From: Nitrosomonas ureae | Lineage (GTDB): Bacteria; Pseudomonadota; Gammaproteobacteria; Burkholderiales; Nitrosomonadaceae | Direction of reading: 5' to 3' | Assembly (NCBI RefSeq): GCF_900108305.1 | Contig: NZ_FNUX01000007.1 | Coordinates: 62,001 to 126,000, forward strand | DNA length: 64,000 nt | In this document: positions 33,597 to 45,714 of the stretch, in pieces | How positions within the stretch are numbered: the first letter of the stretch is position 1 | How the letters are laid out: the number at the start of each line of letters is the position of its first letter | The notes under the pieces: generated by a model | What the model saw: only the letters and a program-made list of their open reading frames with translations | What the model was told of the DNA's origin: nothing | Database searches by the model: none | Made by a program: the position numbers and the translations under genes

Positions 33597-36545
33597 ATGA
33601 ATCACAATTTATTCAACAGCCTGCATGAATTAATTCTTCCCCATGGAAATCGCGTGAAATATTACTCACTTCCCGCATTGGAGAAAAACGGCGCCGGGAA
33701 AATCTCCCGTCTGCCGATTTCGATTCGCATTGTTCTGGAATCGGTGTTACGCAACTATGACAATAAAAAAATCACCGAAGCGCATATCCGTCAATTGGCA
33801 CAGTGGAAACCGGATGCTCCCCGGGTAGACGAAATACCGTTTGTCGTTTCGCGCATTGTATTGCAGGATTTCACCGGCGTGCCATTGCTGGTGGATCTCG
33901 CCGCCATGCGCAGTACGGCAGTCAGACTGGGGAAAAACCCAAAACTGGTCGAACCATTGGTGCCGGTTGATCTGGTGGTGGATCACTCGATTCAGGTTGA
34001 TTATTACGGGAGCAAAGATGCACTGAATCACAACATGGAAATTGAATTCTCCCGCAACAATGAACGCTACCAGTTCATTAAGTGGGGCATGCAGGCGTTT
34101 GACACTTTCAAGGTAATTCCACCAGGGATCGGTATTGTGCATCAAGTCAATCTGGAATATCTTGCGCGCGGCATCCATCAAAAAGATGGATTAATGTATC
34201 CCGATACTTTAGTCGGCACTGATTCGCATACCACGATGATCAACGGTATCGGCGTGGTGGGCTGGGGTGTCGGCGGCATTGAGGCAGAAGCCGGCATGCT
34301 GGGACAGCCGGTTTATTTCCTTACGCCCGATGTAGTCGGTGTAAATCTCACGGGACAGTTGCGCGAGGGTGTCACTGCAACCGATCTGGTTTTGACAATC
34401 ACAGAAATGCTGCGCAAATCCAACGTAGTGGGTAAATTTGTTGAGTTTTACGGCGCAGGAACAGCCTCATTGACATTGCCCGATCGCGCCACCATCGCCA
34501 ATATGGCTCCAGAATATGGCGCTACGATGGGATTCTTCCCGGTTGATGATGTCACCATCGAATATTTCAAAGGCACAGGACGCAACGATGAAGAGATCAA
34601 AGCATTTCAAAGCTACTTTCAAGCACAGCAGATGTATGGCATTCCCCACCAGGGCGACATCGACTATAGCAGCGAACTGACCCTGGATTTAAGCTCGGTT
34701 GCGCCATCACTGGCAGGCCCCAAACGACCACAGGATCGTATTGAGTTGAGCGCGATTAAATCAAAATTTACCGAGCTCTTCAACAAACCCGTTAACGAAA
34801 GCGGTTATGGCAAACAAGATGACGATATCGAGCAACGATACTCGACCCGTACTAACCGGGATCAGGATCCCGAGGTATGCACTCATATCGATTCCGGCGA
34901 TGCGGATGAGAGCCGGTTGTCATCGCCGGTTCCCCGTAAGATATCGAAAGAGGACAGCCCTTCAACAGCAAGCCATGCGGCGCCTGTCGAACGACGAATG
35001 GCATCCCGCAACGTCGCCGAGATGACCAGCAATCGGCCCACACCCGATCCGATCGAATTATCTGCGCACAAATTAAATGGCTTTTCGGTCGAATTAGGTC
35101 ATGGCGATATCCTGATTGCCGCCATCACATCCTGCACCAACACCTCTAACCCCAGCGTACTGCTCGCCGCAGGATTACTGGCCAAAAAGGCTGTCGAGAA
35201 AGGATTGTCGGTCAAACATCATATCAAAACTTCACTGGCGCCGGGTTCGCGCGTAGTTACCGATTACCTGACCGTTACCGGATTGTTGCCTTATCTGGAA
35301 CAACTGGGCTTTAGTCTCGTCGGTTATGGCTGCACCACCTGTATCGGTAATTCCGGACCCTTAGCCGAGCCGATTGAAGAAGCCGTCGTCAAGAATGATC
35401 TGATTTGCGCGGCGGTGCTGTCAGGAAACCGCAATTTTGAAGCACGCATTCATTCGAATATCCGCGCCAATTTTTTAGCATCTCCACCGCTAGTGGTTGC
35501 TTATGCCATCGCTGGCTCGATGCTGAAAGACTTGACTGTGGAACCCGTCGGCATCGGTAAAAACAATCAACCGGTATGGTTAAAAGATATCTGGCCCAGT
35601 AGCGCGGAAATTCATACGTTGATGAAATTTGCCACGAATGCGGATACTTTCCGGCAACTCTACAGCAACCTTACCAAAGATCACGAATTGTGGAATAACG
35701 TCACCACCGTCACCGGACAAACCTACAGCTGGCCTCAATCCACTTACATCGCTGAGCCGCCTTTTTTTGAGAATTTTTCGCTGCAACCGGCAGCCTCCAG
35801 CAACAGCAACAGCAACAGCAACAGCAATGACATCAAGCATGCCTTTGCACTGGGCGTATTTGGTGATTCCGTGACCACCGATCATATCAGTCCGGCCGGC
35901 TCAATCAAGGATATTTCTCCGGCTGGCCAGTATCTGCTGGAACACAATGTCACCAAGGCAGACTTTAACAGCTACGGCGCCCGCCGCGGCAACCATGAAG
36001 TGATGATGCGCGGCACCTTTGCGAATGTGCGTATCAAGAACCTGATGATCCCCGGCAGTGAAGGCGGCGTTACACTCTATCAGGGTACAATCGGCGCTGC
36101 ACCCGAGCAGATGTGCATTTATGATGCCGCAATGAAATATCGTGCACAAGGCATTCCTACCGTTGTTTTCGGTGGCAAGGAATACGGCACTGGCTCAAGC
36201 CGCGACTGGGCCGCCAAGGGTACGCAACTTCTGGGAGTCAAAGCGGTGATTGCAGCCAGTTTTGAGCGCATCCACCGCAGCAACCTGATTGGCATGGGTG
36301 TTCTGCCACTGCAATTCAAAGACAATGACGACATTGCAACCCTTGGAATTAAAGGTGATGAACGATTTGATATTTCAGGATTGGATAATCTTCAACCGCA
36401 GAAAGATGTCACACTGGTGATACACAAAAAAGACGGCAGCCGTCAATCAGTGCAACTGTTGTGCCGCATTGATACCGCCATTGAGGTCGATTATTACAAG
36501 CACGGCGGTATTTTGCCTTATGTACTGAGAGATTTAATGAGCTAA
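33597..36545 (+). CDS. acnA: Aconitate hydratase A, with an unusual internal insertion
   Basis: A 982-residue AcnA/IRP-type aconitase for citrate-isocitrate interconversion in the TCA cycle. The cluster ligands are visible in [12 protein letters not shown] (about residues 510-521) and [11 protein letters not shown] (about 580-590). The C-terminal swivel domain has [16 protein letters not shown] and [17 protein letters not shown]. It is about 80-90 residues longer than the usual 890-905. The extra length is a polar segment at about residues 405-490 (34810-35070), rich in Asp, Arg and Ser, which looks like an in-frame insertion. A Ser-Asn repeat ([10 protein letters not shown]) lies at about 735-744. 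Both sit in loops between domains, so activity may be intact. Confidence 0.95.
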   Translation: MNHNLFNSLHELILPHGNRVKYYSLPALEKNGAGKISRLPISIRIVLESVLRNYDNKKITEAHIRQLAQWKPDAPRVDEIPFVVSRIVLQDFTGVPLLVDLAAMRSTAVRLGKNPKLVEPLVPVDLVVDHSIQVDYYGSKDALNHNMEIEFSRNNERYQFIKWGMQAFDTFKVIPPGIGIVHQVNLEYLARGIHQKDGLMYPDTLVGTDSHTTMINGIGVVGWGVGGIEAEAGMLGQPVYFLTPDVVGVNLTGQLREGVTATDLVLTITEMLRKSNVVGKFVEFYGAGTASLTLPDRATIANMAPEYGATMGFFPVDDVTIEYFKGTGRNDEEIKAFQSYFQAQQMYGIPHQGDIDYSSELTLDLSSVAPSLAGPKRPQDRIELSAIKSKFTELFNKPVNESGYGKQDDDIEQRYSTRTNRDQDPEVCTHIDSGDADESRLSSPVPRKISKEDSPSTASHAAPVERRMASRNVAEMTSNRPTPDPIELSAHKLNGFSVELGHGDILIAAITSCTNTSNPSVLLAAGLLAKKAVEKGLSVKHHIKTSLAPGSRVVTDYLTVTGLLPYLEQLGFSLVGYGCTTCIGNSGPLAEPIEEAVVKNDLICAAVLSGNRNFEARIHSNIRANFLASPPLVVAYAIAGSMLKDLTVEPVGIGKNNQPVWLKDIWPSSAEIHTLMKFATNADTFRQLYSNLTKDHELWNNVTTVTGQTYSWPQSTYIAEPPFFENFSLQPAASSNSNSNSNSNDIKHAFALGVFGDSVTTDHISPAGSIKDISPAGQYLLEHNVTKADFNSYGARRGNHEVMMRGTFANVRIKNLMIPGSEGGVTLYQGTIGAAPEQMCIYDAAMKYRAQGIPTVVFGGKEYGTGSSRDWAAKGTQLLGVKAVIAASFERIHRSNLIGMGVLPLQFKDNDDIATLGIKGDERFDISGLDNLQPQKDVTLVIHKKDGSRQSVQLLCRIDTAIEVDYYKHGGILPYVLRDLMS
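35799..35828 (+). repeat. Hexanucleotide microsatellite in acnA
   Basis: Four exact copies of AGCAAC plus AGCAAT, encoding (Ser-Asn)5 in the linker before the C-terminal swivel domain. Copy changes would keep the reading frame. Confidence 0.9.
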
Positions 36546-36572
36546 TCACGAGCGGATATGCACAGCATAACC

Positions 36573-39050
36573 TTATTTTCCTGCCTTCAGGGTAAACATA
36601 TCAACCAGACAGATCCTGGTTCTGCTGATATCTTTTTCTGGTACATCAATCCCGATCACATATCCGGTTAAGGTATCTTCTGTTAGCTTAATGCGGATCA
36701 TGTGGCGAAATTTCTCGGATCGCGCGCCTCCGCCAGCTTCATTATTATGGCAATTAAATGCCAAGGATACCGCCAGATACCAGCCCAGCCAAATACAGCC
36801 AAATATCGCTCCTGACAAAAAAGCCATCAGCAAACGCGATGCGTCTACCGCAACAAGCTCACCTTGTTGCATAGCTGCAAAGAATACGGCCATTCCGGTC
36901 ACAATCCAGGAAATCAATAACCCTTGACCAATTTTTTTCTGAATATCCGGCGAAAATTCCTTGAAAAAATATTGAGATGTAAACAAGCGTCCAGCAATCA
37001 ATGTTATTGCTATCGCAGCACCACAAATAATCAGCCAGCTTGCCCAATCGGCATACAAAGCCAAACACACCGGTATTGAGATTTGCAGGATGGCATGCCA
37101 AAAACCCAAAGCCAGAAATTTGCCTGCATTGGCTTTAGCCACTCCGGGCTTATCCGATGCAAAAAATGGAAATGTGGTTAAGCCTAGAATGACTAATGAC
37201 CAGACAACGATGACCAGCAAATCAAAACTCATGATCGATGCCTTGTATACGCCATAATGCAGAAAACCCACAGCAATATAAAAAATTCCCATTATGCTCA
37301 ATATCCATAAGGGAATAAAATCCAACCAGGTTTCTTTTCTGATTCTGGCGCGTTCGAATAAAATATCACTGTAACATCGGATAAGACTGAATATCAGCAG
37401 CCCTGCCACACACGACAAACCAATCAAAATAGCCGCCAGGAATAATGGAGGAGTCGACTCTCCCGGCTCAAGGATCAGAATTAATAAGGGAATAAGCCAC
37501 AATACAACAGGAATGAGAAATGTTGCCAGACGCCTGTTCCAGATATCCCGTGAATCGCTATATTTAACTTTCGATAACTCCGGGACGCTCATTAGCCGCC
37601 ATGCGATCAAAAATGCAACAAACAAAATGAGGTAAATCAAATCGATCCAATATCCGCTGAGGATTGCATGGGTATCCGGAAGAGTCAGTGCTCTCTGAAT
37701 ACGCGCCAGAAAATCCTGACTTCCCCGGTCCGGGCGTAAGTTGTCGGGAATGAGCTTGAATAAAGACCACGTGCTTTGTGGAACGGTCACTGCAAAATAG
37801 GTGATGAAACCAACCATTGCAGCAATTAACCATGCATAACCACCCAGGAAGATCTGCCATGGATTGAGAATCCGCTGCGTCACTTCGCGATGCGAATCCA
37901 TCTCAGCCGGATACACGCTTTGTTTCTTGATTTCACCAGCATCCGTATGGCTTGGATGCAGAAAGGCGCCACCACCGCCTGCCACCACGGAAGCATAATT
38001 ACCAGGCTCTCCATGCTCATGGGAGTTGCCCCAATAACGCTCATAATGATGGACATCCCCTGAAATATCCAGACGGCACTTGTTACGGCTCAGCCTGCCG
38101 TCATGCAGAAAAGCGGGCTCTAATCCCAATCGTAAAAATAATTCCGTCATGGCGGCATGACTTGCTGCGCACTTTCCCAATACAGTGCTGGGCTCGGGTG
38201 TGGCAACAATTAATTTATCGGGAATTGCATTGCGCAGCGTTTCCTGCACTTCCTCTTTTTTGTTTTCATCAAACAAGCTTCCATCCTGGGTAAGCTTGTC
38301 ACAAAACTGACTGACAAAAAAAGCCTGTTGGCGCTTATCCATCTTGCCTGCTTGTGAATCAAGCCCCCACAGCCTCCAGCCAAAAGGCAAATTTAACCAG
38401 ACATAGCTTGATTTTTGTTCACGCCTGAAACCATGCAATCCCAATTGAGGATCGGTAAGATCCTCTTGTTCGCGAACAAGAGGATGAATATCTCGCACAA
38501 TCGGGCGGCAGAATTGCCGGTTGAAGCCATCCAAAGCATCATAATAATCATGATTAGCCGGGATACCATAAATTGGGCGTTGCGCTATCTTTTCTCCGGT
38601 AGTAACTGCAATATCCTCATAAGCCCAATTGAAAGGTGTTTGGAAGCGTTCTTTCAAGGCAGCAATATCCGCTGTATGATAGGCCGTATCTCCACCGACG
38701 AATAAAAACTCACCTCGCGGCAGCCGCTGATTAAATTCGCCAGTCTGACTTAGTGAAATGGGATGTCCCTGTGTTATCTTTCCATCCTTGAGCCACAATC
38801 CGCTCATGCATAAATAGGCAACATTATAGACTGCTCGCGATCCATCGCCGGTATCGGCAATATAATCAAACCAGTATTCTTGTTTACCCTCATTACAGTG
38901 AGGAAGTGTAATGGCTTCCGCAAACATCCAGTCCTTGGAATCCTGCTTTTCACCATTTAATAGATAACTTAGAATACTTTCAAGGCTGGCTAGAAGCTCC
39001 CTACCTGCCAACCAGCTCACCGGCCGTTTGAACTTGCGCTCTATTCCCAT
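36573..39050 (-). CDS. Membrane-anchored calcineurin-like metallophosphoesterase
   Basis: An 825-residue protein. The N-terminal half holds metallophosphoesterase motifs: DTGDG (about 66-70), GGDTAYH (about 118-124), PANHDYYD (about 164-171, in place of the usual GNHD) and [12 protein letters not shown] (about 330-341). The C-terminal half (about 390-790) has about ten hydrophobic segments, so the phosphatase is tethered to the inner membrane. Its ATG overlaps the guaA stop codon by 10 nt, implying co-transcription with guaB-guaA. Substrate unknown; membrane position suggests a lipid-linked or exported phosphoester. Confidence 0.85.
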   Translation of the reverse strand: MGIERKFKRPVSWLAGRELLASLESILSYLLNGEKQDSKDWMFAEAITLPHCNEGKQEYWFDYIADTGDGSRAVYNVAYLCMSGLWLKDGKITQGHPISLSQTGEFNQRLPRGEFLFVGGDTAYHTADIAALKERFQTPFNWAYEDIAVTTGEKIAQRPIYGIPANHDYYDALDGFNRQFCRPIVRDIHPLVREQEDLTDPQLGLHGFRREQKSSYVWLNLPFGWRLWGLDSQAGKMDKRQQAFFVSQFCDKLTQDGSLFDENKKEEVQETLRNAIPDKLIVATPEPSTVLGKCAASHAAMTELFLRLGLEPAFLHDGRLSRNKCRLDISGDVHHYERYWGNSHEHGEPGNYASVVAGGGGAFLHPSHTDAGEIKKQSVYPAEMDSHREVTQRILNPWQIFLGGYAWLIAAMVGFITYFAVTVPQSTWSLFKLIPDNLRPDRGSQDFLARIQRALTLPDTHAILSGYWIDLIYLILFVAFLIAWRLMSVPELSKVKYSDSRDIWNRRLATFLIPVVLWLIPLLILILEPGESTPPLFLAAILIGLSCVAGLLIFSLIRCYSDILFERARIRKETWLDFIPLWILSIMGIFYIAVGFLHYGVYKASIMSFDLLVIVVWSLVILGLTTFPFFASDKPGVAKANAGKFLALGFWHAILQISIPVCLALYADWASWLIICGAAIAITLIAGRLFTSQYFFKEFSPDIQKKIGQGLLISWIVTGMAVFFAAMQQGELVAVDASRLLMAFLSGAIFGCIWLGWYLAVSLAFNCHNNEAGGGARSEKFRHMIRIKLTEDTLTGYVIGIDVPEKDISRTRICLVDMFTLKAGK

Positions 39051-40603
39051 TCAATCGTGGCCGGCGGTTTACCAGAAATGTCGTAAACGACACGATTGAT
39101 GCCGCGGATTTCATTGATGATACGGTTAGAAACCTTGCCGAGTAGCGAATATGGCAATTCCGCCCAGTTGGCGGTCATGAAATCCTGGGTTTGCACAGCT
39201 CGCAGTGCAATCACGTATTCGTAAGTGCGTCCGTCTCCCATCACACCGACGGATTTGACCGGCAGAAAAACCGCAAAGGCTTGCGAGGTTTTCTCGTACC
39301 AGCCGGAGTGTTGCAATTCTTCAATAAAGATTTGATCGGCTTGTCTGAGCAGTTCGGCATACTCGTATTTGACTTCGCCCAGAATGCGCACGCCCAACCC
39401 AGGCCCTGGGAACGGATGGCGAAATACCATGTCACGCGGCAAACCCAGTACCAATCCCAGCTCGCGCACTTCGTCCTTAAATAATTCCCGCAACGGTTCG
39501 AGCAGTTTCAGATGCAATGTTTCCGGCAATCCTCCGACATTGTGATGCGATTTGATCGTATGTGCTTTCTTGGTCTTGCCACCGGCTGATTCGATCACAT
39601 CGGGATAAATCGTACCTTGTGCGAGCCACTTGGCATCATTGATTTTTGCCGATTCGCGCTGAAATACCTCGACAAATTCACGCCCGATAATCTTGCGTTT
39701 GGTTTCCGGATCGCTAATACCGGTAAGACTGCGATAGAAATCACGGCTGGCATCGATATGAATCACTTTAACCGCCAGGTTTCCGGCAAAGGTTTCCCTC
39801 ACCTGCTTGGCTTCATTGGCACGCAACAAACCATTATCGACAAATACGCAAGTCAATTGATCGCCAATAGCACGATGAATCAACGCCGCTGCCACCGATG
39901 AGTCGACACCGCCGGACAATCCCAGAATAACCTGGTCACTGCCAACCGCAGCACGGATTCCATTAATCGCTTCCTCGACATAGTCCGGCATGTTCCAGTC
40001 ACGCCCCAAGCCGCAAATATCATGCACAAACCGGTCGATTATCGCCTTGCCCTGCGGCGTATGCGTGACTTCGGGATGAAATTGAATGCCGTAGAAGCGG
40101 CGCTTATCGTCCGCCATAGCGGCGATAGGCGTAGCAGCGTTAAGCGCCATGACCTCAAACTCTTCCGGTAATGCAATCACAGCATCGCCATGACTCATCC
40201 AGACATCCAGAATATTGTTTCCGTCCATACTGACTCGATCTTTAATATCCTGAAACAATATGCCATGCTGCGTTGTTTGAATTTCCGCATAACCGAATTC
40301 GCGTACCGGTGCACTCTCCACCGATCCGCCTAACTGTGCCGCCATGGTTTGCATACCATAACAGATACCCAGCACCGGCACACCCAGTTCAAACACAATC
40401 TGGCGCGCACGCGGTGTTTCATCTTCGATAACCGAAGCGGGCCCACCGGAAAGAATGATACCTTGGGGTGCAAAGGCTTTAATAAATTTCGCATCGACAT
40501 CATAGGGATGCAATTCGCAATACACATTCGTTTCGCGGACGCGACGGGCAATCAGCTGTGTATATTGGGAACCGAAGTCCAGGATCAGGATTCTTTGATG
40601 CAT
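39041..40603 (-). CDS. guaA: GMP synthase (glutamine-hydrolysing)
   Basis: A 520-residue GMP synthetase starting [24 protein letters not shown]. The class I glutamine amidotransferase domain (1-200) has GICYGMQ with the nucleophile Cys and [10 protein letters not shown] with His and Glu. The ATP pyrophosphatase domain carries the P-loop [15 protein letters not shown] (about 224-238). The C-terminal dimerisation domain ends [12 protein letters not shown]. It converts XMP to GMP. The start is set by the distance to guaB (13 nt) and by homologues; an in-frame extension of 39 codons upstream would overlap guaB. Same operon as guaB. Confidence 0.97.
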   Translation of the reverse strand: MHQRILILDFGSQYTQLIARRVRETNVYCELHPYDVDAKFIKAFAPQGIILSGGPASVIEDETPRARQIVFELGVPVLGICYGMQTMAAQLGGSVESAPVREFGYAEIQTTQHGILFQDIKDRVSMDGNNILDVWMSHGDAVIALPEEFEVMALNAATPIAAMADDKRRFYGIQFHPEVTHTPQGKAIIDRFVHDICGLGRDWNMPDYVEEAINGIRAAVGSDQVILGLSGGVDSSVAAALIHRAIGDQLTCVFVDNGLLRANEAKQVRETFAGNLAVKVIHIDASRDFYRSLTGISDPETKRKIIGREFVEVFQRESAKINDAKWLAQGTIYPDVIESAGGKTKKAHTIKSHHNVGGLPETLHLKLLEPLRELFKDEVRELGLVLGLPRDMVFRHPFPGPGLGVRILGEVKYEYAELLRQADQIFIEELQHSGWYEKTSQAFAVFLPVKSVGVMGDGRTYEYVIALRAVQTQDFMTANWAELPYSLLGKVSNRIINEIRGINRVVYDISGKPPATIEWE

Positions 40604-40616
40604 TATGCGCTGGCCG

Positions 40617-42140
<1,524 letters not shown>

Positions 42141-42367
42141 TCAACCAAGAATACAGCATATTTCCAGCTAATATGTTTTAATGCACGGAATCATTAAGGA
42201 AACTCGGAGAAACGCACATTTGCTGTTATTCCAAACGTGATGAGGAATCTTCAACAATCAATGCAGCAGATTTTCCGTCTCGCCCGAAATGATATTTCCC
42301 AGAGTCTTTTGAAGTTGCCTAAATACGAGTCCGATAGATTTCAGATCTATTATTTTTGGAGCATGCA

Positions 42368-42805
42368 ATGAGAATTGTTGTGTTTACTGTGGCCGCCTTG
42401 CTATTCAGCGCTTCCGTCGGCGCGCAGATTTACAAATGGGCGGATGAAACCGGCAAAATACATTATACCGACCAACCCCCTCCTCCTCATGTGAATACAA
42501 AAGAGCAGCAATTAAATATCAATACAGCACCGGCGGCCGGCAACCAGTCGAATGTCCTGTCAGATGAACGGGAAGAATTTGAAAAACGCAGGAAGCAAAG
42601 GCAAGAAAACGAAGCCAAAGATCAGGCGCAAGCTGAAATAAACAAAAAAAAATGTACGGAAGCTCAGACTCAACTTAGAATGTACGCCGATTCACCCCGT
42701 TTGACGATTCCCGACGGTACTGGTGGAATTGTCTATGTGGATGATGATCTGCGGCAAAGGAGAATTGATGACGCGAATAAAGCAATCGCTACATTCTGTA
42801 GATAA
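42368..42805 (+). CDS. DUF4124 domain envelope protein
   Basis: A 145-residue protein with a signal peptide (MRIVVFTVAALLFSASVGA, cleaved before QIYKW). Immediately after it comes the DUF4124 core IYKWADETGKIHYTDQPPP, and then a Glu/Lys/Gln-rich coiled-coil region (about 60-105). The C-terminus contains VDDDLRQRRIDDANKAIATFC. GGAG 7 nt before the ATG at 42368 sets the start. The family is common in betaproteobacteria and has no established role. It is 18 nt upstream of the FimV-like gene, so the two are probably co-transcribed. Confidence 0.9.
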   Translation: MRIVVFTVAALLFSASVGAQIYKWADETGKIHYTDQPPPPHVNTKEQQLNINTAPAAGNQSNVLSDEREEFEKRRKQRQENEAKDQAQAEINKKKCTEAQTQLRMYADSPRLTIPDGTGGIVYVDDDLRQRRIDDANKAIATFCR

Positions 42806-42823
42806 TCAATATTCTTAAATTAA

Positions 42824-44137
42824 ATGGTCGCAACTATTGGTAAATTAATTACTGTTGTTCTTTTCTTGCTAACAGGTACTTCAGTTTCGGCTGAAGTACC
42901 TGTTTCATATTCTGAATCGGATAGCAATCCGTCCAGCCATATTGGTGTCTCCAAACAAGAAAGCTCAAGGCCCGGAATGCTATGGCAAATCCGACCTGGC
43001 GAAGATATTTTACAGATTGCACGTCTGATATTTCCTGAAGATATCCATGCCCGCAGGAATCTTGTCCGCGCCATTATACAGAGTAATCCGGAACATTTTC
43101 CGGGTGGCGCATATCGACCCATACCAGCCGGAGCAACGCTCCATATCCCGGATTTAAGAACAATCAACGCGTCTGCAAAACCTGCCACCCAATCGCGGCA
43201 AAACAGACCGGAAAAGAATCCAACCCAACGTGGATCGCAAGAAACAACCCAGGAATCCGCTCAGTACAAACCTAAAGATCATCGATCGACACTCAATCTG
43301 ATTGCACAATTGGAACGAATTGCTGATGACGAAGCCAATCAACTCAATCTGCTGACCCGGCACGTTGAATCAATGGAAACACAGATTGCCGCGATGCAAT
43401 CGTTGTCGTTATTGAAAGCTGCGGCCGCGCAAGAGGAACAAATCGAAAGCGTCGAACTTATTACGGAGATTGAGCTAGAACCCCGGGTTATTGCAATGAT
43501 ACAGCCCGAAGAAAGCACCTCTCCGATAGATGCCGCCATTGTCATGGCGGAAGACATCGTGCAGCCGATTGAAAACTCGGTACCCCCGGATGACTTTAAT
43601 GCGGCTTCATTAGATGTGGATTTATTTTCGGACACTACTTTTCTTTTTGGGATTTTACTGACTTTATTGATCATTTTTATGATGCTGCGCAGCCATAAAA
43701 AGATTAAAGAAAGATTTACGCGGCTCCCGGATGAATCATTGACTAGCACACGGCATCGTTACGCAGAGGTTTTGCTGCAGCACACCGAAAAAATCGCTCA
43801 ATCCGCAGAAAATCCTTCTGATGCGCGCAACCAGGCAGCACATGCATTCATCGAACAGGAAAAACCCGAAGCGACTATTGAGTTATTACAAAAACAATTG
43901 GCGGCTAATCAACACGACATACCTACCTGGCTGATGTTATTTGAATTATTATACAAATCAAACAATAAGCGGGATTTCAAAAAGAACGCACGGCGCTTCA
44001 AGAGAATGAAAATATTTCCTGACATATGGCGGCAAATTCAGAGCCTTGGACACAGGTTGGAACCCAATGAATCGCTTTATTTTGATGAACAAAAACGCAG
44101 AGAAAAGTTTTTCTCTGACACATCGGCAGCCAGTTAA
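42824..44137 (+). CDS. FimV-like protein (LysM-like domain, membrane helix, TPR-like tail)
   Basis: A 437-residue protein. A signal peptide (about 1-23) precedes a FimV-type LysM-like segment, MLWQIRPGEDILQIARLIFPEDIHARRNLVRAIIQSNPEHF (about 46-86). A Gln/Asn-rich linker and a coiled coil (LNLIAQLERIADDEANQLNLLTRHVESME) follow, then one transmembrane helix (about 268-290, LFGILLTLLIIFMMLR) and a C-terminal helical region of the FimV TPR-like type (AHAFIEQEKPEATIELLQKQLAAN). FimV proteins bind peptidoglycan and organise polar machines such as type IV pili and type II secretion. It is much shorter than Pseudomonas FimV, so it is a reduced member. Confidence 0.8.
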   Translation: MVATIGKLITVVLFLLTGTSVSAEVPVSYSESDSNPSSHIGVSKQESSRPGMLWQIRPGEDILQIARLIFPEDIHARRNLVRAIIQSNPEHFPGGAYRPIPAGATLHIPDLRTINASAKPATQSRQNRPEKNPTQRGSQETTQESAQYKPKDHRSTLNLIAQLERIADDEANQLNLLTRHVESMETQIAAMQSLSLLKAAAAQEEQIESVELITEIELEPRVIAMIQPEESTSPIDAAIVMAEDIVQPIENSVPPDDFNAASLDVDLFSDTTFLFGILLTLLIIFMMLRSHKKIKERFTRLPDESLTSTRHRYAEVLLQHTEKIAQSAENPSDARNQAAHAFIEQEKPEATIELLQKQLAANQHDIPTWLMLFELLYKSNNKRDFKKNARRFKRMKIFPDIWRQIQSLGHRLEPNESLYFDEQKRREKFFSDTSAAS

Positions 44138-44314
44138 AAACACAGTGAGAAAATCCGCAATGCTGATTCTAAAAATTCCTCACTGTGCCGAACTTACAAA
44201 AATATTTTTTAAACAACTCTGAATACACGCCATTTCGAGCATGGCGGCAAATCCATCCCATCGGCTGTTTAATATTCCTGTTGCGTCCGGAATGGCTGCT
44301 GCAAGCTTTTCAGA

Positions 44315-44469
44315 GTTTTAAGGAAAGCTGATTAATTGACTGCACGAGCGAATCACTTCGTTGCGCGGTACTCACGCCTTCGCCTATCTTGTTGATATGT
44401 CTCAGTTGCTGCGTTCCGGGCGCCTCGTGCTTCATCTCGTTCGCCGAATTAATCAGTGTTTCCTTAAAC
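44315..44469. repeat. MITE-like element with about 22-bp terminal inverted repeats
   Basis: The left end (44315-44337: TTTTAAGGAAAGCTGATTAATT) and right end (44447-44469) are near-perfect inverted repeats. Inside, CACGAG (about 44343) can pair with CTCGTG (about 44425), so the whole element could fold into one long hairpin. It has no ORF, and lies between the FimV-like gene and a convergent minus-strand gene whose stop codon begins at its right edge. It could act as a bidirectional terminator. Confidence 0.75.
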
Positions 44470-45554
44470 TATTTCAATGAAAGACTTTCCAGCGCTTTTG
44501 CGTGATTCCATTGACCATGAAACAACAGCCCCTTTTTCTCCGGAGTGCGGTCACTGGTCCAGGTGATATGATTGCCATCCGGCGTGAACACCGGAAGACC
44601 GTCGAAACCTTCCTTATTGGTCACACGAACAGGCTCTTTCTGTCCGTCGGCATCGACAATATACAATTCAAAATTGCGATGCCCATGCAGATTTGTCGCA
44701 AAAATAATGTACTTGCCGGAAGGATGATAAAAAGGCGCCCATGACATGACATTCAGGCGCGTGATTTGCTTTTGATCGGTACCATCGATGTTCATGGTGA
44801 ATATCTCCGCTTCGCGGCCGCTTTCCGAGAAATGCCGCCACACGATCCGTTTTCCGTCGGGGCTGAAGAATGGACCACCATCGTAGCTCTGTGTGTGCGT
44901 CAGCCTTTTGACGTTGGAACCATCGGCGTTCATAATGTAAATATCGATCATCGAAGCCGGATTAACTTTGAATAATGCCGCTTCTTCAGCGGACAATTCA
45001 CCGTCATACGCGCGGCGATTCGATGCAAACGCGATCAGTTTACCGTCCGGCGACCACGATGCCTCAGCATCGTAACCCAGCGTGTTGGTCAGATTCCGTA
45101 TATTTTTTCCAGAAAAATCGGTCTCGTAAATATCATAAAACTCATCATAATCCCACGAATAAGACCTCTGTTCGCCGGATTTGCGGCGCTCAATCTCCGC
45201 AACCATCTTGGCTTTGGCTTCCGCATCTTCGTGAGTCGATGAAAACAATACTTTTTCCTGCTCCGGATGAACCCACGCACACGTGGTTTTACCCGTTCCT
45301 GGAGATACCTGCTGCACTGCGCCGCTGTCAATATTCTTCAGAAAAATCTGATAAAACGGATTATCATCCGCCACTTCCGCCTGATAAATCATCCACTTCG
45401 AATCCGCGCGGTAGTATGCCTCCCCGGCGCGTTTTTCCTTGACGGAAAGCTGGCGTTCGCCGGTAATGAAATCAAGTGCGCCGGCATGGGCTGTTGTCAG
45501 AAAAACCAATGGCAGCAACAAACCGCAAGATGTTATTTGTATAAAATTTCTCAT
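44469..45554 (-). CDS. TolB-like beta-propeller (PD40/WD40-like) secreted protein
   Basis: A 361-residue protein with a signal peptide (MRNFIQITSCGLLLPLVFLTTAHA). It consists of PD40-type blades: AEASWSPDGKLIAFASNR, GPFFSPDGKRIVWRH, APFYHPSGKYIIFATN and LPVFTPDGNHITWTSDR, four clear repeats between about residues 150 and 345. This is the architecture of periplasmic TolB-like proteins and of the propeller of dipeptidyl-type peptidases, but no catalytic domain is seen. Start chosen by the signal peptide; in-frame ATGs upstream (45671 and 45602) are possible. It is divergent from the giant peptidase gene. Confidence 0.88.
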   Translation of the reverse strand: MRNFIQITSCGLLLPLVFLTTAHAGALDFITGERQLSVKEKRAGEAYYRADSKWMIYQAEVADDNPFYQIFLKNIDSGAVQQVSPGTGKTTCAWVHPEQEKVLFSSTHEDAEAKAKMVAEIERRKSGEQRSYSWDYDEFYDIYETDFSGKNIRNLTNTLGYDAEASWSPDGKLIAFASNRRAYDGELSAEEAALFKVNPASMIDIYIMNADGSNVKRLTHTQSYDGGPFFSPDGKRIVWRHFSESGREAEIFTMNIDGTDQKQITRLNVMSWAPFYHPSGKYIIFATNLHGHRNFELYIVDADGQKEPVRVTNKEGFDGLPVFTPDGNHITWTSDRTPEKKGLLFHGQWNHAKALESLSLK

Positions 45555-45714
45555 AAAATTAAAAATACCTGGTAACCGGATAAATAGAAAACATTTAAAC
45601 ATAGGCACAAAAGGAAAGTAAACACTCAATGCGATAGAATGCAGGTAGCAATAGCACATCGTTTTGTCCAAACGCTCGAATTTTTATAAACTACCCAATA
45701 GATTTAAATAAAAA

